From: Aeromicrobium duanguangcaii
GTDB lineage: Bacteria; Actinomycetota; Actinomycetes; Propionibacteriales; Nocardioidaceae
DNA: 64,000 nt
Assembly: GCF_024508295.1 (NCBI RefSeq)
Contig: NZ_CP101990.1
Location: 2,232,001 to 2,296,000 of the forward strand
Direction of reading: 5' to 3'
A program made the position numbers and the translations under genes. The notes under the pieces are model-generated. The model was not told where the DNA came from. It did not search any database and saw only the letters and a list, made by a program, of their open reading frames with translations. Shown here piece by piece: positions 7,405-14,505 of the stretch; positions within the stretch are counted from its first letter, which is position 1; each line of letters begins with the position of its first letter.

Positions 7405-8382
7405 ATGCCCATCACCTCCGTGTCCAAGGACACCGACGACCTCACCATGACGGTCGTCGCCGAGTTCCCCGTGCCGGTGCGCCGGCTGTGGGACGCCTAC
7501 GCCGATCCCCGCCAGCTCGAGCGGTTCTGGGGCCCGGTCGACTACCCCGCCACCTTCACCCGCCACGACATGGTCGCCGGCGGCGAGTCCCACTACGTCA
7601 TGACCGGTCCGCAGGGCGACACGAGCGCCGGGTACTGGAAGTTCCGCTCGGTCGACGAGGGCAAGGGATTCGAGGTCGAGGACGGCTTCTGCACGCACCC
7701 GGGAGTCCCCGATCACACGATGCCCTCCATGCGGATGACCTTCGCCTTCGAGGAGGCCGAAGACGGCTCCCGCGTCACCACCACGACGTGGTTCGCCTCG
7801 CTGGAGGACCTCGAGAAGCTCATCGGCATGGGCATGGACGAGGGCATGCGGTGCGCGATGGGCCAGATGGACGCCGTCCTGGCCGATCTGTCCGCCTACG
7901 CGGTGGGCTCCGGCACGACGCTCGACCTGCTCGACGACACGCACGTGCGGGTGTCCCGCGTGGTTCGCGGCACCGTCGACCAGGTGTGGGCGGCCCACCA
8001 GGATCCCGCGCTCGTGCGCCGCTGGATGCTGGGCCCCGACGGGTGGGTCATGACGACCTGCGAAGTCGCGACCGAGGTGGGCGACACCTACCGGTACGAG
8101 TGGGCGCGGGAGGACGGGTCGAACGGGTTCGGCTTCACCGGAGAGCTGCTCGAGGCGCAGCCGCCCGTCCGCTCCGTGACGACCGAGCAGATGATCGGCA
8201 TGGAGGGCGAGGGGACCCGCAACGACCTGACCCTCACGCCGGTCGAGGGCGGCACGCTCGTGTCGACGGTCATCACGTACCCCAGCCGCGAGCTGCGGGA
8301 CCAGATCCTGGCGACCGGCATGGTCGACGGCATGGAGATCAGCTACGCCCGGCTCGAGCGGGACGTGCTCGTCCCCGCCTGA
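7405..8382 (+). CDS. Double SRPBCC (AHSA1-like) domain protein
   Basis: This 325-residue protein holds two START/AHSA1-like domains, at roughly residues 10-150 and 170-325. Each begins with a VxRxVxxTVDxVWxA-type strand and helix and contains a WxLGPDGW- or FWGPVDY-type loop. Such domains bind hydrophobic ligands; ArsR-SRPBCC pairs are common in actinobacteria, but the ligand is seldom known. The start at 7405 is set by an upstream AAAGG and the short gap from the ArsR gene. A perfect 14-bp stem (8397-8426) follows the stop. Confidence 0.82.
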   Translation: MPITSVSKDTDDLTMTVVAEFPVPVRRLWDAYADPRQLERFWGPVDYPATFTRHDMVAGGESHYVMTGPQGDTSAGYWKFRSVDEGKGFEVEDGFCTHPGVPDHTMPSMRMTFAFEEAEDGSRVTTTTWFASLEDLEKLIGMGMDEGMRCAMGQMDAVLADLSAYAVGSGTTLDLLDDTHVRVSRVVRGTVDQVWAAHQDPALVRRWMLGPDGWVMTTCEVATEVGDTYRYEWAREDGSNGFGFTGELLEAQPPVRSVTTEQMIGMEGEGTRNDLTLTPVEGGTLVSTVITYPSRELRDQILATGMVDGMEISYARLERDVLVPA

Positions 8383-8392
8383 GCGACGCCCC

Positions 8393-9733
8393 TCACCGCA
8401 GCCGCAGCGGCACCGCTGCGGCTGCGACGAGGCCGGAGCCCAGGATCAGCAGGCTCGCCCCCAGCGCGGGCGACGACCCGACGAACCCGGCGAACACCAC
8501 CGCTCCGAGGGCCATCGCGAAGGCGTCCACGAGCGCGTCGTTGAGCTGCAGGTACGACGAGACCCGCCCCGCCTCGCCGTCCTCGGCGGTGGCGAGCGCG
8601 ACCACCGAGAGCGTCGAGAACGCCATCCCGATACCGAAGCCCGCACACGTCCACGCCACGACGGGGACGAAGAGCGGGACGCCCGAGATCCCGACGGCCG
8701 CCGTGCTCGCCACGGCCACCGCGACGACGGCGGTCCCGATCCGGATCCGGAGCAGCTCGTCCCTCAGCGCAGGCACGCGAGCGGCAGCCTGCGCGCCGAG
8801 GCACCAGGCGACGGCCGCAGCCGTCAGCACCAGGCCGGCGCGCGAGAGCGAGAGTCCCCGCTCGGTCGTCAACAGCAGCGGCAGGTAGACCTCGGCGCCG
8901 GCGAACGACGCGCCCAGCAGGCCCCGGGCCACGAGCACGGCCGGCAGCCCGGGGCGGGCCCGCCACGTGCCGGGAGGCAGCAGTCGTCCCGCCGCCAGCA
9001 GGGCGAGGATGACGCCCGCCCACACCGCCACGAGCCACGCGTCGAACTGACGCTGGCCGCCGAGGGCCAGGGACGCGACGGCGGCGGCAGCCAGGACGGC
9101 CCACCCCAGCCGCCGCCGGTCGACTCCCGCCGAGGACTCCCCCGGCTCCGCCGTCGCCGACCGCACGAGCCACCACGCGCCGAGCGCCACCGCCGGAACG
9201 GCCAGGAAGACCCATCGCCATCCGAGGAGGTCCGCGACGACCCCCGCGAGCAGGGGTCCCACCAGCGCGGGCAGGACCCATGCGGCGGTGAGGATCGCGA
9301 ACACGCGAGGGCGCAGGGCCACGGGGTACGACTCGGCGATCACGACGTAGAGCGCCACCCCCATGACACCCCCGCCCAGGCCGTGGACGAGCCGCCCGAC
9401 GAGGAAGACCTCCATCGACGACGCGAGCCCGGCGATCACGACACCGGCGCAGAACACGACCACGCCGACGCCCAGGGCCCGCGCCGAGCCGTGCCGGTCG
9501 ATCCAGTCGCCGGCGACCGACAGGGCCACGACCGAGGCGGCCACGGGAGCGGCGAACGCCAGCGCGTACAGCGAGAGGCCACCGAGGTCACGGACCACCT
9601 CGGGCATCACCGTCGCGACGGCGAGGGCCTCGAAGGCGAACAGGAAGGCGAGCGAGAACACGCCGACGGTCGTCCGCAGATGGGGCCGGACCCAGGGAGA
9701 TCCGGGCGGGCCCGTCAGCAGGGCGCTGCTCAC
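8393..9733 (-). CDS. MFS drug-efflux-type transporter, probable SoxR target
   Basis: This 446-residue membrane protein has twelve or more hydrophobic segments, with motif A GDWIDRHGSARALG between helices 2 and 3 and a glycine-rich VHGLGGGVMGVALYV stretch. It resembles exporters of the EmrB/Bcr type. The GTG overlaps the stop of a 46-residue upstream ORF (GTGA), and that pair is divergent from soxR across a SoxR box. SoxR regulons in actinobacteria commonly include exporters of redox-active compounds, so this is a good candidate. The last codons overlap a strong hairpin shared with the convergent SRPBCC gene. Confidence 0.8.
   Translation of the reverse strand: MSSALLTGPPGSPWVRPHLRTTVGVFSLAFLFAFEALAVATVMPEVVRDLGGLSLYALAFAAPVAASVVALSVAGDWIDRHGSARALGVGVVVFCAGVVIAGLASSMEVFLVGRLVHGLGGGVMGVALYVVIAESYPVALRPRVFAILTAAWVLPALVGPLLAGVVADLLGWRWVFLAVPAVALGAWWLVRSATAEPGESSAGVDRRRLGWAVLAAAAVASLALGGQRQFDAWLVAVWAGVILALLAAGRLLPPGTWRARPGLPAVLVARGLLGASFAGAEVYLPLLLTTERGLSLSRAGLVLTAAAVAWCLGAQAAARVPALRDELLRIRIGTAVVAVAVASTAAVGISGVPLFVPVVAWTCAGFGIGMAFSTLSVVALATAEDGEAGRVSSYLQLNDALVDAFAMALGAVVFAGFVGSSPALGASLLILGSGLVAAAAVPLRLR
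8397..8426. terminator. Bidirectional hairpin, 14-bp perfect stem
   Basis: CGCAGCCGCAGCGG (8397-8410) pairs exactly with CCGCTGCGGCTGCG (8413-8426) around a CA loop. It lies at the end of the SRPBCC gene (+) and inside the last codons of the MFS gene (-), so it can end both transcripts. Confidence 0.65.
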
Positions 9734-9870
9734 CGGAGCCGCAGGTTGATGACCGCGGCGGCGATGAAGCGGTCCTTCTCCTCGGGCCGGATGCGACCGT
9801 CGATGAGGCTGGAACGGGTGGACGGCAGGGGGCGGACGCGGCGGGAGCGCGGTGGCTTGGGCTGGAGCAT
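9730..9870 (-). CDS. Small basic protein upstream of the SoxR-linked exporter
   Basis: This 46-residue ORF starts with ATG at 9870 and ends with a TGA that overlaps the GTG start of the MFS gene, so it would be translationally coupled to it. The product is rich in Arg and Pro (MLQPKPPRSRRVRPLPS...) and ends with a short amphipathic segment (EEKDRFIAAAVINLRLR). I do not recognise a family. It is the first gene after the SoxR box on the minus strand. It may be a real leader protein or simply a translated leader that helps exporter translation. Confidence 0.5.
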   Translation of the reverse strand: MLQPKPPRSRRVRPLPSTRSSLIDGRIRPEEKDRFIAAAVINLRLR

Positions 9871-9884
9871 GTACTCAGCCAACA

Positions 9885-9904
9885 ACCTCAACTAAGGTTG
9901 AGGT
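9885..9904. promoter_or_regulatory. SoxR box
   Basis: ACCTCAAC-TAAG-GTTGAGGT is a 20-bp dyad that matches the known SoxR operator core CCTCAAG..CTTGAGG closely. On the minus strand it lies between TTGACC (-35) and TTGGCT (-10-like) with a 19-bp spacer. This long spacing is the one that MerR-type activators such as SoxR correct. On the plus strand it overlaps TAAGGT (9893-9898), the -10 of soxR, which allows autoregulation. Confidence 0.8.
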
Positions 9905-9906
9905 CA

Positions 9907-10344
9907 ATGCCTGATCTCCTCACCCCGTCGCAGGTCGCCGCCCGCGCCGGCGTCACCGTCTCGGCGCTGCACTTCTACGAGCGCGAAGGTCTCATCACGT
10001 CCACCCGCAGCGCGGGCAACCAGCGCCGGTACACCCGCGACGTCCTGCGCCGGATCGCCTTCGTCCGCACGTCGCAGCGGGTCGGGATCTCGCTCGCCGA
10101 GATCCGCGAGGCGCTCTCGACGCTGCCGGTCGACCGGGCGCCGTCCAGGGCCGACTGGTCGCGGTTGTCCCGGCGCTGGCGGACGTCGCTCGACGAGCGG
10201 ATCGCCCGCCTCCAGCGCCTGCGCGACGACCTCGACGGCTGCATCGGCTGCGGCTGCCTGTCGCTCAAGAAGTGCCGGCTGCGCAACCCCGACGACGCCC
10301 TCGCCACCGAGGGTCCCGGCCCCCGCCTGCTCGACCCCTCCTGA
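9907..10344 (+). CDS. soxR: Redox-sensing transcriptional activator SoxR
   Basis: This 145-residue MerR-family regulator has an N-terminal winged helix (SQVAARAGVTVSALHFYE, about residues 8-25), a dimerisation helix, and the [2Fe-2S] cluster motif CIGCGCLSLKKC with Cys at 112, 115, 117 and 123. Oxidation of the cluster, mostly by redox-cycling compounds, switches target promoters on. I chose the ATG at 9907 because TAAGGT lies 8 nt ahead; a TTG three codons upstream is less likely. The gene is divergent from a small ORF and an MFS exporter across the SoxR box. It is followed by IcmF in convergent orientation. Confidence 0.95.
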   Translation: MPDLLTPSQVAARAGVTVSALHFYEREGLITSTRSAGNQRRYTRDVLRRIAFVRTSQRVGISLAEIREALSTLPVDRAPSRADWSRLSRRWRTSLDERIARLQRLRDDLDGCIGCGCLSLKKCRLRNPDDALATEGPGPRLLDPS

Positions 10345-10369
10345 GCCCACCGCTCAGACAGCCCTGCGC

Positions 10370-13300
10370 TCAGACGTTGCGGCGGTACTGGCCCCCGACC
10401 TCGAAGAACGCCTCGGTCACCTGCTGCAGCGTGCACACGCGGGCGGCGTCCATCAGGACGCCGAACACGTTCTCCTGGCTCGTGGCCGCCTGCTTGAGCC
10501 GGGCCAGCGCGGCCTCGGCCTCGCGGCGGTGGGCCTGGCGGAACTCGTGCACGCGACGGAGCTGGGACTGCTTCTCCTCGTCCGTGCCCCGCGCCAGCTC
10601 GAGCTTCACCGCCACCTCGTCACCCGCGGGATTGCGGAACGTGTTCACGCCGACGATGGGCAGGGAGCCGTCGTGCTTGCGGTGCTCGTAGAGCATCGAC
10701 TCGTCCTGGATCCGGCCACGCTGGTAGCCCGTCTCCATCGCGCCGAGGACTCCCCCGCGCTCGCTGATCGCCTCGAACTCGCGCAGCACGGCCTCCTCGA
10801 CCAGCTCGGTCAGCTCGTCGATGACGAACGAGCCCTGCAGCGGGTTCTCGTTCATGGCCAGGCCCCACTCGCGGTTGATGATCAGCTGGATCGCCAGGGC
10901 GCGGCGCACGGACTCCTGCGAGGGCGTCGTGACCGCCTCGTCGAACGCGTTGGTGTGCAGGCTGTTGGCGTTGTCGTAGATCGCGATGAGCGCCTGCAGC
11001 GTCGTGCGGATGTCGTTGAAGTCCATCTCCTGCGCGTGCAGGGACCGACCCGACGTCTGCACGTGGTACTTCAGCTTCTGGCTGCGCTCGCCGGCTCCGT
11101 ACCGCTCCTTCATCGCGATCGCCCAGATCCGCCGGGCGACCCGGCCGAGCACCGAGTACTCCGGGTCCATGCCGTTGCTGAAGAAGAACGACAGGTTCGG
11201 GGCGAAGTCGTCGATGTCCATGCCCCGGGCCAGGTACGACTCGACGTAGGTGAAGCCGTTCGCCAGCGTGAACGCCAGCTGGCTGATGGGGTTCGCCCCG
11301 GCCTCGGCGATGTGATAGCCCGAGATCGACACCGAGTAGAAGTTGCGGACGCCCTGGTCGATGAACCACTGCTGGACGTCGCCCATCATCCGCAGGCTGA
11401 ACTCGGTCGAGAACAGGCAGGTGTTCTGGCCCTGGTCCTCCTTGAGGATGTCGGCCTGCACCGTGCCGCGGACGTTCTGCAGGGCGTGGGTGCGCAGATC
11501 GGCGTACTCGGCCTCGTCGGGCTCGCGGCCCTCGCGCTCGCGGAAGGCATCGACCTGCTGGTCGATCACCGTGTTGAGGAAGAACGCCAGGACGGTCGGC
11601 GCCGGCCCGTTGATCGTCATCGAGACGCTCGTCGTGGGCGAGACGAGATCGAACCCGTCGTACAGCGCCCGCATGTCGTCCACCGTCGCGACCGAGACGC
11701 CCGACGTGCCGACCTTGCCGTAGATGTCCGGCCGCGGATCGGGGTCGCGCCCGTAGAGCGTGACCGAGTCGAACGCCGTCGACAGGCGGGTCGCCGGCTG
11801 CCCCTCGCTGAGCAGCTGGAACCGGCGGTTCGTGCGGAAGGGGTCGCCCTCACCGGCGAACATCCGGGCCGGGTCCTCGTTGTCGCGCTTGAACGTGAAG
11901 ACGCCGGCGGTGAAGGGGAAGAACCCCGGCAGGTTCTCGCGCCGCCAGAAGCGGACGAGGTCACCGTGGGAGCGGTAGCGAGGCAGGCTGACGCGACGGA
12001 TCTGGTTGCCCGAGAGCGTCTCGCGCACGAGGTCGAAGCGCAGCTCGCGGTCACGGACGGTCACGACCTGCGTGTCGCCGGAGTACGACTCCACGATCGA
12101 CGGCCAGGCCTCCAGCGCCTCGCGGACCGGAGCCGGCAGCTCGGCCTCGGCGCGGCGCGCCGCCTCCGCGAGACCCGGGACGTCCGGCAGCTCGGCCGCG
12201 GCCGCCGCGAGGTGCTGGGCCCGGTCGGCGAGGTCGGCCCAGCGCTCGGTCTCGTCGTGGTGGTCGCGGATCGTCTCGGCGATCTCGGCCAGGTACCGCA
12301 CCCGCTGCGGGGGCACGACGTGGTTCTCGTCGCCGGTGTGGCGCACGTCCACGGCGGGCAGGACGCCGAGCTCGAGCCCCAGCACCGTGCGCAGCTCCTG
12401 GTAGAGCGCGGTGACGCCCTCGTCGTCGAAGTGCGCCGCCGAGGTGCCGAAGACGGGCATGTCCTGCGGCTGCTTGCCGAAGGCCTCACGGTTGCGGACC
12501 AGCTGGCGACCGACGTCGCGCAGGGCGTCCTTGGCACCACGCCGCTCGAACTTGTTGATCGCGACGACGTCGGCGAAGTCGAGCATGTCGATCTTCTCCA
12601 GCTGGCTCGCCGCACCGAACTCGGGCGTCATGACGTACAGCGAGGCGTCGACGAACGGCAGGATGCCGGCGTCGCCCTGGCCGATCCCGGGCGTCTCGAC
12701 GATCACGAGGTCGTTGCCGGCGGCCTTGAGCACCGCGATCACGTCCGCGAGGTGGTCGGGGATCTCGTGACTGCCCCGGGTCGCGAGCGAGCGGAACGAG
12801 ACCGGCCCCCCGATCGCATTCATCCGAATGCGGTCACCGAGCAGGGCGCCGCCGCCCTTGCGTCGGGTCGGGTCGATCGCCACCACCGCGACGCGCAGCT
12901 TATCGCCGTGGTCGATCCGCAGCCGGCGCACCAGCTCGTCGGTGAGCGAGCTCTTGCCCGAGCCGCCGGTGCCGGTGATGCCCAGGACCCGCGCCGCCGA
13001 GCTCGCGGCGCCTCCGCGAACCGCCTCCTCCAGCTCGGAGCCGAGCCGCCCGCTCTCGGCCGCCGTCACGGCACGCGCGACGGCCGAGGGATCGCCCGCC
13101 AGCACGGCCTCGGCGCTCGGCAGGCCGTGGTCGACCAGGTCGACGTCGCACGTCTCGATGAGCGTGTTGACCATCCCCACCAGACCCAGCCGCTGGCCGT
13201 CCTGCGGGCTGAAGATCGTGACGCCCGCGCTGCGCAGCCGGTCGACCTCGCCGGGGACGATCACCCCACCCCCGCCGCCGAAGACCCGGACGTGTCCGGC

Positions 13301-13558
13301 GCCGCGCTCGGCCAGGAGCTGCACGAGGTACTCGAAGTACTCGACGTGGCCGCCCTGGTAGGAGCTGACGGCGACGCCCTGCACGTCCTCCTCGACGGCG
13401 GCGTCGACGATCTCGGCCACCGAGCGGTTGTGCCCCAGGTGGATCACCTCGGCACCCTGACTCTGCAGGATGCGTCGCATGATGTTGATGCTCGCGTCGT
13501 GGCCGTCGAACAGGCTGGAGGCCGTGACGAAGCGGACCGGATGGGCAGGAGCGTGCAT
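10370..13558 (-). CDS. icmF: IcmF: fused isobutyryl-CoA mutase with G-protein chaperone
   Basis: This 1062-residue protein is an adenosylcobalamin-dependent acyl-CoA mutase fused to its MeaB-type GTPase. The N-terminal B12 domain has FDGHD with axial ligand His20. The G domain follows, with P-loop GTGGSGKSS near residues 196-204 and an NKFE base-recognition motif. The large mutase barrel occupies the C-terminal half. Domain order and length match IcmF, which interconverts isobutyryl-CoA and n-butyryl-CoA; some relatives act on isovaleryl- or pivalyl-CoA. I chose the ATG at 13558 because GAGG lies 5 nt ahead. An inverted repeat sits on its promoter. The acyl-CoA ligase and dehydrogenase at 21-25 kb may act in the same branched-chain pathways. 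Confidence 0.93.
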   Translation of the reverse strand: MHAPAHPVRFVTASSLFDGHDASINIMRRILQSQGAEVIHLGHNRSVAEIVDAAVEEDVQGVAVSSYQGGHVEYFEYLVQLLAERGAGHVRVFGGGGGVIVPGEVDRLRSAGVTIFSPQDGQRLGLVGMVNTLIETCDVDLVDHGLPSAEAVLAGDPSAVARAVTAAESGRLGSELEEAVRGGAASSAARVLGITGTGGSGKSSLTDELVRRLRIDHGDKLRVAVVAIDPTRRKGGGALLGDRIRMNAIGGPVSFRSLATRGSHEIPDHLADVIAVLKAAGNDLVIVETPGIGQGDAGILPFVDASLYVMTPEFGAASQLEKIDMLDFADVVAINKFERRGAKDALRDVGRQLVRNREAFGKQPQDMPVFGTSAAHFDDEGVTALYQELRTVLGLELGVLPAVDVRHTGDENHVVPPQRVRYLAEIAETIRDHHDETERWADLADRAQHLAAAAAELPDVPGLAEAARRAEAELPAPVREALEAWPSIVESYSGDTQVVTVRDRELRFDLVRETLSGNQIRRVSLPRYRSHGDLVRFWRRENLPGFFPFTAGVFTFKRDNEDPARMFAGEGDPFRTNRRFQLLSEGQPATRLSTAFDSVTLYGRDPDPRPDIYGKVGTSGVSVATVDDMRALYDGFDLVSPTTSVSMTINGPAPTVLAFFLNTVIDQQVDAFREREGREPDEAEYADLRTHALQNVRGTVQADILKEDQGQNTCLFSTEFSLRMMGDVQQWFIDQGVRNFYSVSISGYHIAEAGANPISQLAFTLANGFTYVESYLARGMDIDDFAPNLSFFFSNGMDPEYSVLGRVARRIWAIAMKERYGAGERSQKLKYHVQTSGRSLHAQEMDFNDIRTTLQALIAIYDNANSLHTNAFDEAVTTPSQESVRRALAIQLIINREWGLAMNENPLQGSFVIDELTELVEEAVLREFEAISERGGVLGAMETGYQRGRIQDESMLYEHRKHDGSLPIVGVNTFRNPAGDEVAVKLELARGTDEEKQSQLRRVHEFRQAHRREAEAALARLKQAATSQENVFGVLMDAARVCTLQQVTEAFFEVGGQYRRNV

Positions 13559-13574
13559 GGTGACCTCAGCATTA

Positions 13575-13588
13575 CTAGGATGTCCTAG
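13575..13588. promoter_or_regulatory. Operator-like palindrome on the icmF promoter
   Basis: CTAGGA and TCCTAG flank two central bases. On the minus strand TATATT (13590-13595) lies just ahead and would place the transcription start inside this dyad, so a bound repressor would block icmF. The regulator is not identified; TetR paralogue B (13802-14503) is the nearest candidate. Confidence 0.5.
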
Positions 13589-13655
13589 CAATATAGCCGG
13601 AGTGAGCCACGTCACCAAGGAGTGAACGAGCGGCGCTCCGGCTGCAGGATGGAGT

Positions 13656-13697
13656 GGTCGGCGCCCCTGGCCGAGGGGGGAGGCAGGGGCGCCGACC
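13656..13697 (-). terminator. 14-bp perfect stem downstream of TetR paralogue B
   Basis: GGTCGGCGCCCCTG (13656-13669) pairs exactly with CAGGGGCGCCGACC (13684-13697). It lies about 105 bp past the tetR stop and ahead of the icmF promoter, so it should separate the two transcripts. Confidence 0.65.
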
Positions 13698-13739
13698 CGA
13701 CGGGGCCCGAATCGGGGGTTTCAGGCCGCACCGTCCACG

Positions 13740-13760
13740 CAAAAGTACACCGTGGGTACA
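13740..13760 (-). promoter_or_regulatory. TGTACC-TGTAC element, copy 2 (3' of a tetR gene)
   Basis: Two TGTAC units spaced 11 bp apart are followed by TTTTG on the minus strand. The element lies 41 bp past the stop of TetR paralogue B and is followed by a strong hairpin, as in copy 1 at 5020-5040. Its function is unknown. It could start a short structured RNA or bind a regulator. Confidence 0.45.
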
Positions 13761-13801
13761 CATGGGCCGCGTGGGGCGCGAGAAGGTCTCGGTACCGAGG
13801 T

Positions 13802-14503
13802 TCAGTCGGCGCGGACGACGCCCAGGAGAAGCTCGGTGAACGGCTCCACCGCGCCGGAGAGGTCCAGTCGCTCGTCACGCCCGCGCTGGCGCCGGACCGC
13901 CCGGGAGACGAGCTCGTCGAAGGCCCCGACCAGACCGCGCAGGACGTCGCGCGACGGCACCCGCAGCGAGCCGTCGGCGGCGGACACCTTGGCCAGCTCG
14001 TGCATGATCTCGACGTGCCGGTCGAGCATCTCCTCGCGCTGCGTCGCGAGGCGCTCGCCGGCGGTCTTGATCTCGACGAAGAAGCAGATGGCGAAGGTCG
14101 GCTCGGCCTCGAGGACCTCGACGTAGGCGCGCACCAGCCGGCGGGTCCGGTCGTGGAAGTGCAGGTGGCGCAGTCGCAGGGCCGGCTTCCAGATCCGCGT
14201 CAGCGAAAGGTCGGTGGCGTTCCAGTGGGCGGCCGCGAACGCGTCCTCCTTGTCGGCGAACGCCTCGTAGAAGGAGGTGCGGGACACGTGGGCCCGTCGG
14301 GTGATCAGAGCGACGGTGGTCGAGGCGTAGCCCGAGGCCGCGACCTCGTCGAGCGTCGCCTGCAGGATCCGGCCACGGCGCGACTCCTCGACGGCGGACT
14401 TCGGCAGCGCGGCTCGGCCGCGCGGGAGCGCCAGGCGCTCGGGCAGCAGACTCAGCAGGCCGTCGTCACGCGACGGCTCGTCCTCACGTCCGGAGCCGCC
14501 CAC
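13802..14503 (-). CDS. TetR/AcrR family transcriptional regulator (paralogue B)
   Basis: This 233-residue regulator has a TetR helix-turn-helix (STTVALITRRAHVSRTSFYEAF, in part) near residues 60-82 and the same LPERLALPRGRAAL lead segment as paralogue A at 5117-5785. The C-terminal ligand domain differs. The GTG at 14503 lies 2 nt after the sbcC stop, so it may be cotranscribed with sbcDC, although a promoter within sbcC cannot be excluded. It is followed by the TGTACC element and a strong hairpin before icmF. The ligand and target are unknown; the dyad on the icmF promoter is a possible site. Confidence 0.82.
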   Translation of the reverse strand: MGGSGREDEPSRDDGLLSLLPERLALPRGRAALPKSAVEESRRGRILQATLDEVAASGYASTTVALITRRAHVSRTSFYEAFADKEDAFAAAHWNATDLSLTRIWKPALRLRHLHFHDRTRRLVRAYVEVLEAEPTFAICFFVEIKTAGERLATQREEMLDRHVEIMHELAKVSAADGSLRVPSRDVLRGLVGAFDELVSRAVRRQRGRDERLDLSGAVEPFTELLLGVVRAD

Positions 14504-14505
14504 GA

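Noticed and set aside
7629-7634. GGGTAC inside the SRPBCC gene
   Set aside because: It lies within coding sequence and the four bases 15 bp ahead are GCAG, not GNNT; other in-gene copies likewise fail.
10529-13588. A 1019-residue plus-strand frame opposite IcmF
   Set aside because: Composition (Arg, Asp, Val, Leu repeats) and exact overlap with a well-supported gene mark it as an antisense shadow.
13755-13760. GGGTAC on the plus strand next to the TGTACC element
   Set aside because: No GNNT lies 14-16 bp ahead and no gene starts downstream on that strand, so it is not counted as a SigB-like promoter.
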